Shown: piece by piece, positions 34,318 to 46,476 of the stretch | How positions within the stretch are numbered: position 1 is the first letter of the stretch | Layout of the letters: the number at the start of each line of letters is the position of its first letter | Assembly (NCBI RefSeq): GCF_052857255.1 | Contig: NC_135504.1 | Span: forward strand, 139,092,121 to 139,156,120 | Direction of reading: 5' to 3' | Source: Amblyomma americanum | Lineage: Eukaryota > Arthropoda > Arachnida > Ixodida > Ixodidae | Length of the DNA: 64,000 nucleotides | Notes under the pieces: model-generated | The model's database searches: none | What the model saw: only the letters and a program-made list of their open reading frames with translations | What the model was told of the DNA's origin: nothing | Translations under genes and position numbers: made by a program

Positions 34318-35934
34318 ATGAACGTTTCACTAAAGAGAGCGAAATCAAAGGCTAAGAAACTGTGTAACAGGCTCAATCTAACAGGACTTGTAACCCACAT
34401 AGACAAGAGTGAGAATTTGTCATTACAAATGTTTTTCGCCGCCAAAACGCACAAGCCAGAGTGCCCTTTCAGGGTCATAGTGTCGGAGCGCGGGACGTGG
34501 CAAAAGAGCATTGGAATTTTCTTGCAGGACCAGCTGAGAAAGCTTACCCTTGATGACCCGTTCCTAATCAGAAATTCCAATGAAGTTGCTAACTATCTCA
34601 ATTCTGTAGAAGGAAAATCAGTGACGGCCTTTTCTATTGACATCAAGGATTTGTTTTATTCACTCCCGCATGATAGATTAATGTCGTGTGTAGAAACGTG
34701 TATTGATAAGGCAGGAGCTGTTGCATTCCAGAATGAGTCGGGTATAGATGTAGGGGGCTTTTTGGAACTATTGCATTTTTATCTGACATCTATATATGTA
34801 GACTGGGGAAAAAACACGTATCTACAAAAGCAAGGTGTGTGTATAGGATCATGCATAGCGCCCTTGTTGAGCGATTTATTTCTGGCTGAGTGTGACAATG
34901 TGTTGTTAACACGTCTGGACGGCTGCCAAGTTTTAAACGTGGCACGATATGTTGACGACTTTCTGATTATAATAGAATGGACAGACCGACTTCTTGACGA
35001 AACTTTCGGGAACATTCTAAGAATATTCGAGGAGTGTTTAAACCCCCTAACATTGACCAATGAACTGCCTCTGTATGAAAGCATCCGTTTCTTGGACTTA
35101 AGCCTCCGGTTTACGAACAACCATGCCTGTTGGATTTATGATCCTAGGGGAAAAAATCCGATACTTCCTTACGATTCGGCACACTCGAAATTGGTGAAAA
35201 GGGGTATTGCTAAGCTTTGTTTTCGTAATGCATTAAACAGGTCGTGTTTTCACACAGCTGAGGAAAGCCTAATGAAACAAACTGCCCGTCTAGGTGCGGC
35301 TGGCTACCCCAGTGATTTGCTAGTGTCAGTGGCGGAAGGTGTTCTAAAAGAGAAAAAAGCGGAAGGGCAGACGGGATGCAATCAACAAAAGGGACAAAGA
35401 GATGATAAACAAAAAGTTGTGGTCATCCCTTATATGCATAAGATCTCGCACAACCTTAAGAAAATAGCCAAGAGGGCCGATGTTAAGGTTGTGTTTTCTG
35501 CCCCAGAAAAACTAATAAAACTGTGTAAAGCGACAAATCCAATGAAAAAGCCTCGTCCTGGATGCAAAATCAACCACCAGAATCCTTTTGTTGCATGTGA
35601 TCAGGGTGTTGTTTATGAAATTAAGTTACCGTGTGGAAGCAGATGCATCGGCCAGACCGGTCGGTGTCTTAACGAAAGATTACTGGAGCATAACAACAAT
35701 GTAAGATCCATTGCTTCATCAGGTTTTCTGGCAAAGCACTGTCACCGTTGCAATCATAAACCTGCCTGCATACCCGACCTTCACGGCTGCAAAATCCTGG
35801 CACGAAACAAGTGCACGATAAGGAGGGAAATTATCGAGGCTAGGGCGATAGCAAAAGCGGAGGACTCATGTGTCAGCACCCCGTCTATCCTTCTTTCAAC
35901 AAAAGAGATGGAATTCTTGGATATGCGACGTTAA
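34318..35934 (+). CDS. Penelope-like element ORF: reverse transcriptase plus GIY-YIG nuclease, 5'-truncated
   Basis: One open frame of about 538 codons from the ATG at 34318 to the TAA at 35932-35934. It begins inside the N-terminal part of the RT (FFAAKTHKPECPFRVIVSERGTWQ), continues with FSIDIKDLFYSLPHD, QKQGVCIGSCIAPLLSDLFLAE, the catalytic box ARYVDDFLIIIE and the thumb, and then has a Lys/Gln-rich linker. The last third is the GIY-YIG nuclease (VVYEIKLPCGSRCIGQTGRCLNERLLEH) with the associated HCHRC/C cluster and the C-terminal EDSCVSTP. Full Penelope-like proteins have a few hundred more N-terminal residues, so this insertion is 5'-truncated but otherwise unbroken. It is related to, but distinct from, the two other Penelope-like copies in the window. 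Confidence 0.85.
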   Translation: MNVSLKRAKSKAKKLCNRLNLTGLVTHIDKSENLSLQMFFAAKTHKPECPFRVIVSERGTWQKSIGIFLQDQLRKLTLDDPFLIRNSNEVANYLNSVEGKSVTAFSIDIKDLFYSLPHDRLMSCVETCIDKAGAVAFQNESGIDVGGFLELLHFYLTSIYVDWGKNTYLQKQGVCIGSCIAPLLSDLFLAECDNVLLTRLDGCQVLNVARYVDDFLIIIEWTDRLLDETFGNILRIFEECLNPLTLTNELPLYESIRFLDLSLRFTNNHACWIYDPRGKNPILPYDSAHSKLVKRGIAKLCFRNALNRSCFHTAEESLMKQTARLGAAGYPSDLLVSVAEGVLKEKKAEGQTGCNQQKGQRDDKQKVVVIPYMHKISHNLKKIAKRADVKVVFSAPEKLIKLCKATNPMKKPRPGCKINHQNPFVACDQGVVYEIKLPCGSRCIGQTGRCLNERLLEHNNNVRSIASSGFLAKHCHRCNHKPACIPDLHGCKILARNKCTIRREIIEARAIAKAEDSCVSTPSILLSTKEMEFLDMRR

Positions 35935-36700
35935 GCGATGAGTTTGGATGCTGGCTTCTTATCCGCCTTTTTTGTGCTGTTTATATGCTTTTTGAATGCT
36001 GTATGCTGTGCTGTATATATTTCGCCATGCTTCTCAATCAGCGCTTGTCCCCTTCTTTCTGTCTGTGTTTGCTTGTGCGCTGTTTTTCACTAAGATGCAA
36101 AACCAACTAGCCCATTCAGCTGCTTTACTACACGCGAAAGCCGGTGTTTTGACGCTCACACATTATGTTTGTACTTGTTGCTCCGATATCCCTCTGCAGG
36201 CGCGTCTATTACGCGTGCAGCAGCTGCAGTGCAGATGGCACCGGCATGTGTCACCGCTCTTTCCATCTTCGAGCGCAGTGGAGTGTTTTCAAAACCCGCC
36301 GTTACAAACCTGCAGGGTGTCTTTAGTCGGATACAACTTAAGACTGCAGCGAAGCTCCGTCCACATAAGCTCTAGAATTTTGACACCTGGCTTATTTAAT
36401 AAAGACAAAAATAAAAAACTGATTTCGTTTACCGATGGTCCAATCGATGCAACGAGTGGCCTTGCTCCCCCCCCCCCCCCCCCTCCCGAGAAAAGCGGGA
36501 CCGCATGGAACGTGCAGGCATCGCGGTCAAAGTCAGCTGGCCGACGGACTGGGTAAACCCATTTGTTGCAGGAAGAAAAAGGGATGGGAAATTGCGCGCA
36601 TACATTGACCGCAGGCGCATTAACGAGAGCCCGAAGCAAGACCATTATTAGATGCCTAAAAGGGAAAACATTGAGGCGGAGCTTGCCGGGGCCACTGTTT
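35935..36700. other. Penelope 3' flank and unassigned sequence
   Basis: The 3' end of the preceding element is not sharply visible. A pure C run of about 17 lies near 36468-36484. No gene seen. Confidence 0.35.
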
Positions 36701-36719
36701 TCTCTCGCCTAGAAGCGTA

Positions 36720-37775
36720 CTCAGGTTTTCGGAAAGGTGCGTTGCAGCGACAACAGGATGGTAAGGTCTCTAATTAACCTAGATTTGAAGAGGCAACAGA
36801 AGAAACTAGTTAGGTGGAACCCCTTCAACGAGTTAACGGTAAGGGGGAATGTACAGGGATTCCGGGTATCGCTTCAGAACAGATATTCGGCTTTAAGTAA
36901 GGACGAAAAAATTCCATTTTCCAGCTATGAACAATATTCTCACAGGTATCATTACGCGCAGTAGTGCTAGGCGGTAGAGTGGTTCGACAAGATACCGGCA
37001 AGCTCTCCCAGGAGACAAAAGATCTGATTTAGAAAGGCCAAAGTATGAAAGCGAGTAACCCTACAGACAAAATATAACTGGCAAAGATATCAAAGTTAAT
37101 CAATAAACGCAAGGTAACTGACGTAAGGAAGTTTAAAATGGATATAATAGAGCACGCTCTCAACAGCAGAGGTAGCCTGAAAGCGGTGAAGAGGAAACTA
37201 GGCACAGGCAAAGGTCAGATGTATCCGCTAAGAGACAAAGAAGGCAATGTCATTAGCAATATGAATAAGATAAACTAGCCAAAAAAATCTAAACAAATCT
37301 ATACAATAGCGAATGAAATCACAACATAAATGAGATAGCCAGTATAACACAGCAATTGGACATCCCACCAGTAACGAAAGAGGAAGTAAAGAAATCGTTA
37401 GGAGCAATGCAAAGGGAGAAATCAGCTGGTGAGGATTAGCTCACAGCAGATGTGTTGATGGTCGTAGGGGAGATTGAGCTAGGAAAACTAGCCACCCTGT
37501 ATACGCAGTGCCTTATGACCTCGAGCATACCAGAAGCTTGGAATAACGCTGACATAATCTTAACCCATAGAATAGGAGATGTCATGGACTTGAAAAATTA
37601 CAGACCGATAAGCTTACTGGACGTTGGCTATAAGGTATTTACTAAGGTAATAGCTAACAGAGTCAGGAGAACCTTAGACTTTGATTAATCAAATTATCAG
37701 GCAGGCTTTAGTAACGTATACTCGGCAATAGAACACGCATTCACACTATCAATCAGGTGACAGAAAAATGTGCAG
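36720..37775 (+). pseudogene. LINE fragment, 5' part (endonuclease-RT linker and RT start)
   Basis: Broken frames give FRVSLQNRYSAL, then KVTDVRKFKMDIIEHALN and LGTGKGQMYPLRDKEGN, and the first RT motifs: LATLYTQCLMTSSIPEAWNN and DLKNYRPISLLDVGYKVFT. The last recognisable codons (about 37755-37775) lead into the LTR element at 37781, and the reading resumes after 43075 with the RT A-box. I do not assign a clade. Confidence 0.7.
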
Positions 37776-38119
37776 AATTTTGTCACGCGCTACAAAACCG
37801 CGGTAGTACAGGAACCGCAGTAGAAGAGGACGAGGCTGAAGACGTGCTAAGGATGTTTGCTTGGCTGTCTGCTCCATTTCCCCTAGTCCTTCCTGTAATC
37901 TGTAAATAAACCAATTCCATCTATGACAATATTTGGTGGGTACGCAGTCCTGGATCGTCTGGCCGTTCGTTGCAGCAGGCGCCTAGCTGCTTTGCCACCC
38001 CTTCCTCCGGAAGACAGCGTCATGCCCACACAGGATGGTTCAGACGACCCAGTCTTCTGCAGCACTCAGTGCTTGGCCGCCGCAGCGTGAATCCCGTACG
38101 TTTGCCAGTGAGTCTAAGG

Positions 38120-41100
38120 CCTTGAAGACTGGCTCACTCATTACCAACGAGTGAGCAAGTATAACCGCTCGAACCCGACTGTTCAGCTGAGTAACGTCGT
38201 CTTGTTTCTCGCCGGGACCACCCTGCTGTGGTTTGATAATCATCAGGACACCTTGAGCACTTGGACCCGGTTTGTGGACGAAATTACTAAGTGCTTCGGC
38301 GATACTCCAGCGAAGAAAAAACGAGCCGAACAGACACTTTCCCAAAGAGGTGCCGCGTGAGACGTGCACGAAATACATCGAAGGGCTCCGACTATGCCGG
38401 CTTCTCCCAGGAATATGACTGACGAGGACAAGGTGGGCCACATTCTAAAAGTTATTGCCGAAGATGTATACAGCATTCTCATCACCAAAGAAAACCCTGC
38501 CTCTGCTGCGGACGTGATGCAGCACTGTTGTGCGTTTGATGCACTCAAGTCGCGGCGAATTCTCCCCCAAGTTTGGTCGGCTATCCAATGTCACAAGTGT
38601 CGCCAGCGTCGACCTTCCTGTATCTAGAGGATATCGCCTCAGTGGTTAGGCGGATCATGCGTGAGGAGTTGACCTCTCGGCTGCAAGGTGTGACTCACGA
38701 TCACCCGTGCCACCCGTCCTCCCTTCTTCGGCCACATGTAGAGGAGCCGATTAACTGGCCTCGTTGCACCTATGACGAGCCGCGCAACAGTTAGGGCGCA
38801 GGAGATAGGGCCCTCTTATCCGATCCCCGACATCAACCTGGCCATTACCTACCCGGTGACCTAACGCAGCCCATGCCACCTGAAATACCTCGACGCGCAC
38901 CTGCAGGATATTCTTGGTCGACGCGGCCTCCTGTCCACTCCTACGACAACAAAGATGCTGCGGTCTGTTAAAGTTGCGGCTGCAGCAGACACATCTCCCG
39001 CTATTGTCCGTGCCGTCGAACTGGGCGTCCTTGTGAACGACGCCATTCCCGCTTCCGAGACGACGCACTGTGGCAGCCGCCTGCTTTTCTTCGTCAGCCG
39101 CCTTCTTCCTGCCCCGACCGTGGTGAGTCTTCGGTGTCCGAGACTCACTGAACTGTGGCCCGGCCGTTCCCCTTTTCCCCATTTGTTATTCCAATATGCC
39201 ACCACAGGGAAAATAGCTGGTGCGACCAATGGAGGTATAAGGTCGCCGGACGATCAACTTCGCCGATACCTCTTCCCATTCTCATGCTTAGGAACAAATT
39301 GGCTGTGTGCGTGTGTGAACAATGTTAGAACCGTTGTTTTGGTAGACACTGGTGCCGCTGTGTCTGTGGTGACACTTTCGTTTAGGCATCATCTTGGGCA
39401 GAAAGTTATGTTTGCGTGAGACCAAGCCACCACATTTCCGGCGGTGGGGGTGAAACTTTAGTCCCTGTAGGTCTCCCTCTGCCTGCGTCTCGTTCTGCTT
39501 GTGTAGCACTTAGTGGAGAATGTTTCAGAACAGAATTTATTGTGTTAGAACGTGCTACGCAGGACGTAATCCTGGACATTGGCATTTTGAGCAAGTGTGG
39601 AGCTACACTAGACATTGGAGCCGGCAAATTTTATGTGCGACAGCACATGCTGTCTGCGTTAGTCGAAGATTCGCCCCAGAGTCGCGATGGCCTGCATTTC
39701 CTCACGCCAGACGTGGTCCTGCCAGCTCAGACAGCAGCTTTCGTCCCCGGTGAAATCTTCCGGAATTCGATTGGGGCCTTGCCAGATCACAATTGAACCG
39801 GACATACCCAATGTGTTGAAGAAAAGGTCCCACATGCCGTCATGGACGCTGTGGACGGTTGCACGCACGTGTGTGTCTTGAACCTTTCTGCACAACCAGT
39901 GTGTCTTCCGTCTGGCTTTACACTCGCGGGTCTTGACGACTATGTTACCAGCACTGTCTCGGCCGTTTCCGATTGCCCCCGAACCGCATCCGAGACGCCG
40001 GACTATTGTGCTCAGTTGCAGCAGATGATCAACAAGTCACCCCCCTCTACCGAGCGGCGTGCATTGCAAGACATTCTCGCGCTTCATGCCCACGTGCTCG
40101 AGTTTATCCGGACAAGATCTACTTCCTCTGTGGCAATCTCTCGCGTGCAACATAAAATTAATACGGGAATTGCCAGTCCCAATTGTCAGAAACCATATCG
40201 AGTCCCTGCGGCCGAGCGCAAAATCATTCACGATCAGGTTCAAGAGATGCTGCAGAAAGGAGTCATTCGGGAGTCTTGCAGCCCGTCGGCCGCGCCCGCA
40301 ATATATAGTAAGGAACAAAGACAATACATGGCAATTTTTCGGCGATTTCAATGCGGTCACAAAGAAGGATGTGTACCCATTACCGCGCATTGATGACGCT
40401 GTTGACTGTCTGCACTCGGCATCATACTACTCGTCCGCTGAACTCCGATATGGGTATTGGCAAATACCGATGCATCCATCAGACCGAGAGAAAACAGCCT
40501 TCACGACTCCCGACGGCCTATTCAAATTCAATGTCATGCCGCCGGCTTGCGTAATGCGCCTGCAACGTTCGAGCGTTTCATGAATACGTTTACAGTTTAT
40601 GGCGCTTGAAATGTCCCAAAGCGACTCAGTCTATGATGGACGCCGGAGTGAAGAGCTCCGGAAATTTCGACTACCTCGGGTTATTTACGTGCACTGACAT
40701 CGCACAGTACACGGGCCTCTATAATCTCACCTCGACTGAAATTCATCCGTCACGGCCGGAATCGAACCCGCGTCTTTCGGGTCAGCAGCCGAGTGCGATA
40801 ACCACTGAGTCACCGCAGCGGCGTGGTATGGATACGCTCCTAAGTTGGTTAAAATGAGACATCTGCATGTGCTATTTGATGCCGTCGTAATCTTTGTCAA
40901 GAGCCTTCAAGAGCACAATGAGCGCCTCGGTATCGTTCTCAACTGCGCCTGCTAGGCTGGACTCATCTCATATTTGAAGAAGTGCCATTGAGGAGAGCGG
41001 CAGACTCTCGTTCTGGGATTCCTCGTGGATAAGGACGGAATCCGTGCCGATCGCCAGAGGCTTGCCGCAGTTCGGGATTTTGAAAAACCACAAACCCTAA

Positions 41101-42480
41101 AAGGCCTTCCGAGTTTCCACGTCATATTTCCGACGCTTTATTCTGTTTAGCGCACCTCGCACACCCCCTCACGTCGCTTCTGCACAAGGACTCTCAGTTC
41201 GCGTGGACACCCGGATGTGACCAGTCTTTTAACCAGCTGAAATTGGCCCTGACCGCGGCACCCCTCTTGCGCCACTTTGATCATACCGCTCCCACAGAGA
41301 TCCACACTGATGCCAGTGGCGTCGGGCTTGACGCGGTGATTGTCCAGATTCACACTGGCGCAGAACACGTTATTGCGTGCGCCAGTCGCACATTAACAAA
41401 GTCCGAGAGCAACTGCACTGTAACTAAATTGGAATATTTTAATATTGTCCTTGTTGTCCGCAAGTTCCACCCGCACCCGCATGGACGTCCGTTTACAGTC
41501 GTGACCGATCATCAATCCCTGCGCTAGCTCATAGGCCTGCGCGATCCGTCTGGTCGTTTGGCGCGTTGGGATCGGCGTCTGCAGGAGTACATACGACTTT
41601 TCTCTCTTCTTCAAAAGTGGTCGTCGCGACAGCTATTCCAACTACTAGTCGCGCCATCCGTTGGCGCCTACATTTAGCGGGGAGGCGGATTTCGATGGGT
41701 GTTTGGCTTCGTTCTCCCCACCGGCGAGCAACAAAACGACCTCGCACTGTGACCATTTCTGGCTGCGGCCCATACGGGAGCGCGGTCTAGGCCATTCATC
41801 GTTGAAGACGGAATCCTGTACAGGCGCCTCCATGCTTGTCCCAAAAAATCTCCACAGTGATGTGCTCCGCGCCATGCATGAGGACCCCACATCGGGTCGT
41901 CTACACTTCTCCCGTACACTGCACAGACTTCGTCAGCACTTCTATTGGCCAGATCTATACAAGACAACTAAACAATAGGTCGCAATTAAGCTGTGACAAA
42001 TGTCAACGTCTAAAGCCTCGCACAGTTTCTCCTGCAGGCCTTCTACAGCCGATCAAGCCACCATCCTCGCCTTTTGAAAAAGTTGCGTCGACCTCCTTGG
42101 CCCCTTTCCCAAGTCTTCAGAAGGACGCCGCTGGATTATAGTCTGTGTAGATTATTTGACGCCATACATGGAAACTGCACAGCTTCTACCAGCGAAGGCA
42201 AGTGAAGTGTCGTCTTTTATGCTGCCCTCTATTAATAATTTTTCGTCATGGTGCGCCCCGTGTTATCATCAGCAACCGTGGCAGGCAGTTTACTTCTGAC
42301 ATCGTCGAAGAGGTACTTCGACTGTGCGGTTCAAGCTGCCGCCACTCCATGTCTTACCACCCCCAGACCAACGGTCTTACAGAGCAAACAAACCGCACCC
42401 TCACCAAGATGCTCTCTATAATTATGTCGCATCGGATCAGCGGAACTGAGATGTCGTGTTGCCATTCGTGACCTACAGAT
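38120..42480 (+). pseudogene. gag-pol remnant of the decayed gypsy element
   Basis: Visible blocks: gag-like LWFDNHQDTLSTWTRFVDEIT (about 38228), protease VVLVDTGAAVSVVT (about 39335), RT KPYRVPAAERKIIHDQVQEML (about 40190) with frameshift to VYPLPRIDDAVDCLH and SAELRYGYWQIPMHP, RNase H HTDASGVGLDAV (about 41300) and VVTDHQSLR, and integrase with GRLHFSRTLHRLRQHFYWP (about 41895) and HPQTNGLTEQTNRTL (about 42360). The RT catalytic box is broken by an indel near 40880 (CYL then out of frame), and the integrase catalytic Asp reads Asn in ISNRGRQF. Inactive. Confidence 0.75.
40589..40827 (-). mobile_element. tRNA-derived SINE, family 2
   Basis: Read on the minus strand: tRNA-like head with A box GGTGACTCAGTGGTTATCG and B box GGTTCGATTCC, then the body GCCCGTGTACTGTGCGATG. 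Target duplication ATGAATACG (40580-40588) against ATGGATACG (40828-40836). It splits the RT of the decayed gypsy element just before its catalytic box. Pieces of the same family occur at 60660-61460. Confidence 0.8.
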
Positions 42481-43074
42481 ACAACACCGTGAATCATGAG
42501 GTAACCGAGTGTTCACCCTTGTACCTGCTCTGCGTCAGGATTCCGCGCTCTTTACTATCTTCCCCTTCTCGCTTCACGAAGACCTTCCCACCTGTCAGTT
42601 GTTGCGTCGCACTGAAGAGGCTCGTCGGCAGGCCCTCTTGCGCAGTTCTTGCTATCAACTCCGCTCGAAAGACCGCGACGACGAGCGTCGCGTTGGGGCT
42701 ACATACGCTCCGGGAGACTTCGTGTGGCTTTGGCTTGTAGCAGAAGTTTTTGTTCTATTATTGTGGCCATTTGGTAGAGCGATGTCATCTACATCTTCGC
42801 CAAACTTACCGCAGGCAGTCGCCGCTCTCGCGAGACCTAAGTAGCCCGTGGGGCTCGACTCAACCGCTGCCACCCTGACTGGCCTGAGTACGTGCTCAGT
42901 CTGCCACCGGGGAAAGTATGACGCGCCACACAACAACCGCGGTGGAACAGGAACCGCAGTAGAAGAGGACGAGGCTCAAGACGCGCGAAGGACGTTCGCT
43001 TGGCTGCCTGCTCCGTTTCCCGTAGTCTGCCCGGCATTCATCCGTTAATAAACCCATTTTGCCCGTCATAATCT

Positions 43075-43200
43075 AACCAGCCCTTATATATAGCCTTATA
43101 GATTACGAGAAAGCGTTTGGCTCACTCGAAACCTCAACAGTCATGGACGCATTGCGGAGTAAGGGTGTAAAACAGACGTAAAAATACTGTAAGGTATACA
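43075..43200 (+). pseudogene. LINE fragment, RT continuation after the LTR element
   Basis: Translation gives NQPLYIA, then the motif DYEKAF and STVMDALR in shifted frames. This is the RT block that normally follows the motif ending at 37775, so the LTR element split one LINE. Confidence 0.65.
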
Positions 43201-45590
43201 CTGTACAAATTTTTTTTCTTCAAAAATAGACATTTTCTGGCAGCTGCAAATGTCTGTTGTGCTGTGTTTTCTGTTTTCAGCGTTTGTTTTTTTAACATAC
43301 ATTGTATGGTTTGAGATTTTATGTTTTTAAATATAGGTTTTCTGTTTTGACTTACCGAAAATGTGAAAAGCCTGTTTTCTGGTTGTTGTTTTTTTCATAC
43401 TTTGTTTTTGGCTTATATTTTCTGTTTGACTGTTGTTTGTCATATTTGGTTGTTCTTGTCCGTTAAACGTTCATTATGCTACACAGGCGGTTTGTGCAAA
43501 ATCGTGTTTATTTGAAGAAAGCGGCCAGGGAAATTTGAAAACAAGAAGGTTTGAAGTGGGATTATTAGCGCAGGAACTGTTGATGCCAGGCCGTGCTGCT
43601 CGTTGCGGGCTTCCACTTTGTTCCGCTGCGCAAAACCCATAACTTTGGTGGCTTTGTTTTAAGACTTATGATTAGCATACGAAATGTACCTTGGCCATTT
43701 AGTCAGGTAATAAATGTATAACAAATATAATTCTACAACAATGACGGAAAGTAGTCCAATGGCGAAAAGTCAGTTAAAGCGTAGGCGGCTGTTTCAATAA
43801 TGCATGAATCTAACATACCAGTCGTTTGTAATCGCTGTCTGGGGTGCCAGGATTACCTAGGTATCAAATAGCGACGTTTATAATTTTACATGTAAAACCG
43901 GCTATTAAGGCCCATCTCGCTAACTAGAGCACCCCAGATTCAGTGTTAGTGCTGTTTTGCACGCATCAGCAGCCGTCAGCTGTGGGGAACATGAATGTCA
44001 ACTCGCGAAAGCGCGTGACTGCGGGTCGGCCGCGTTCTGGTCATTAGCACGACGGGGTTCCTCAAATTTAAAAAACTGTTTTCCATTCCACAAACGACAG
44101 TGCACTTCGATTGAGGCCTTTGGTCTGTACTGCCGCCCTACATTGTTGAGTAGACAACACACGCCTGCGGCGGCACTTGCCTCCGTCCATAGAGCGGCCA
44201 AAGGCACGCAGACGGCTATAGCAGCCTGCCACGCACTTTTATGTCACCTTTCATTCTGCACACATCTATATTGCCATTATAACATCGCGCACATAATTTC
44301 ATACGCCTTAGTGCAGCCTCTCGCAGGCTGAGGCCTTTCTAAATAGCGCCGTCATCGAGTCTATGCATGCGCACCGCAAGAAATATCTGATAAATGTAAC
44401 GACCACAATGACTAGCGTGCACCCGTGCACTAAGTACTGTTCAGTGCCCGGCGACGACTTTTTTCAGTAGGGCAGGATCGCGCTTTGTTCACACAATAAC
44501 GATACCACCTTGCCGCAAGCCACTCATAAAAAGAAACATAGCAGATTATCCTCAGCGAATAGGAGGAATTGGCCCTGCTTATCTTCTTTCGCAAACATTC
44601 CGATCAGTAAAACCATGCAGAAAACGCGCTTGCTGTGTGTCTATACGACGGCAACCATTTTCAAGAGACTAGGGGCCCTATTCTCGATACTCGCCGATCC
44701 GCCCATAGTGGGGCGTACCCCTGATGCGTATGCATCGGGGTGGAGCCAAGGTATACGTTAACGCAGAATGGGAGGACAAAATTGGAAAGGAAAGGAAAAA
44801 GTAAGGCAAGCGTGCATACTGTCGTCTGCTACTTGGAGCAAAGTTCAAGAAACACCGATGCCCTAAAGCGTGCCTGAAGCCGAGCATTTTCTGCGCGTAG
44901 GTACATGCACGTCGCGCATTAGAGCTGCTGAGCGAAACAGTGAAATGCGTTGTGGTCTCAGTGTATCAGTCCATCCGTATGCTTTGGCCAGAAAAGGAAT
45001 ATATGGCTCTGCCGTTGGTTCTTAACGAGACGCGAATATAGTCGCAAGAATAGTGAAGATAGTTTAGCGGTAACTGCGTCAAGTGATGTTCTTCGCGACG
45101 CTGCCGCTGCTATACCCGCAGGGAGCTACGAAACATGGCGGCAGCACGTGAAAAACGCTATGGCTAAGAATTATTTGGCAGTCCCTGACTGCCGCTTCGT
45201 TGGCATATGTGGCGTTAAGGGGGACAGTCTTCACGCGGCCATGTAGTGAAGGCAAAACAAAATGATATAGTGAAAATTTACCGCTTCATAACTTATTTTC
45301 GTCGCCGAAAAGAGAGTAATAAAGACAACAACTTAAATGAAAACTCTGTGCCTCTGTCCATTCACGGCCGTTCGCTAGCAGCATAGGAGAAAGAGCTCTA
45401 CGAAGCACGCAATCGTGCCAGAATTAAAATGGACTCTGCAGAGGGAAGCAGTGAAAGCGATAGCGAGCCGCACGGTGCCTATTCAACTGGAAGCTCTGCT
45501 CAACTTTATGCATAATCACCTCGCGTTGGCCGCGCGGCCGATGGTAGTATATCGGCCGAGGAAAGGCGGGCGCTGTGGGTGCAGCTGTCG
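43201..45590. other. No recognised gene
   Basis: T-rich sequence at 43200-43460, then unassigned. A frame at about 45035-45245 (SSDVLRDAAAAIPAGSYETW...) is open for about 70 codons but matches nothing I recognise. A small ATG frame at 45429-45515 is acidic/Ser-rich and equally unassigned. Confidence 0.3.
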
Positions 45591-45599
45591 AAGAACAGG

Positions 45600-45675
45600 T
45601 TCAATTGGAGAGACATGGGAGAGGCCTTTGCCCTGCAGTGGGCGTAGTCAGGCTGATGTTGATGATGATGACTGG
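45600..45675 (+). repeat. LINE 3' end with GAT-type tail
   Basis: GAGGCCTTTGCCCTGCAGTG followed by GGCGTAGTCAGGCTGATGTTGATGATGATG is, from memory, a frequent 3' end of a tick LINE whose tail is a GAT microsatellite. Only the last part of the element is present. Confidence 0.5.
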
Positions 45676-46476
45676 TCGTCTGATGGAAGTAAACACCACA
45701 ATGCAGAAGGTGAAACAAAACTTGTCACGCAGAGCCCAGCGATTCATTTGCTATAAGGCAACTGCAGCAGCAACAGGCAGCTCCTTTTAATGCAGCAACA
45801 TTCCCAGTAGGAGAGAAAGGTATAATATCTGGAAAGGTGAACAGGTCACCTGAAAAAAAAAAGTCCTCACATATGCTACTCAACCTAGGGGAGCGGGAAG
45901 AATACAGAGGTGGAGAGTGAAGGTGGGGGTGATGTCACATTGCAAACACCTTCATGCAGTGTGCAAGACACTTGCTTTATTCTTGAACAGGTTTCTGCCT
46001 TGGGTCGCAAACAGGCATTTTCTGTGTCAACCGAAATTTTCTGTGAAATGCCTGTAATTTTACACATTTTTTACAGTGATAAATTATTTCAATCAAGTTA
46101 TCTTTGATGCAGTGCCACGTGTTGTTTGGGTTGGTAACACTAGCCACGGTGCGCATCGTCCTGTACTACTCCACTTAAAAATTACAACAGTGATCAAAAT
46201 CAAATTTTTAATGTTTGGCTGCATCAAACAAGCCGGAAACACAAGTATTCGTGGTTAGCTGCTTGTTTAGGTCGAAAGAAAAGCTTTACCAGCGGCCTAC
46301 CTTTTCTCGCGGTGCAATTCTGTTCGTTGGTCCTGAATGTGGGCGGAGCTTCACTGCAGACTGAACTGTATCCGATTGTTCATCTGCGGCGTACGTTAGT
46401 CGCGTGTGTGGTAATAAAAGAGGCAATGTATACTGCTGTTTGAAGTGTCAGCAGAGGATCACTGGAGCTTTATAAT
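45676..46476. other. No recognised gene
   Basis: Unassigned sequence up to the 5' LTR. The last bases, TAAT at 46473-46476, are the target duplication of the gypsy element. Confidence 0.35.

Larger units (their letters stand above)
37781..43069 (+). mobile_element. Decayed Ty3/gypsy LTR retrotransposon inserted in a LINE
   Basis: Short LTRs of about 150 bp flank it: 37781-about 37926 and 42919-about 43069, sharing GGAACCGCAGTAGAAGAGG and a TAATAAACC/GTAAATAAACC polyadenylation-like end. The target duplication is AATTT (37776-37780) against AATCT (43070-43074). The inside shows gag-like, protease, RT, RNase H and integrase pieces in order on the plus strand with many stops and shifts. A family 2 SINE has inserted in the RT. 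Confidence 0.8.
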
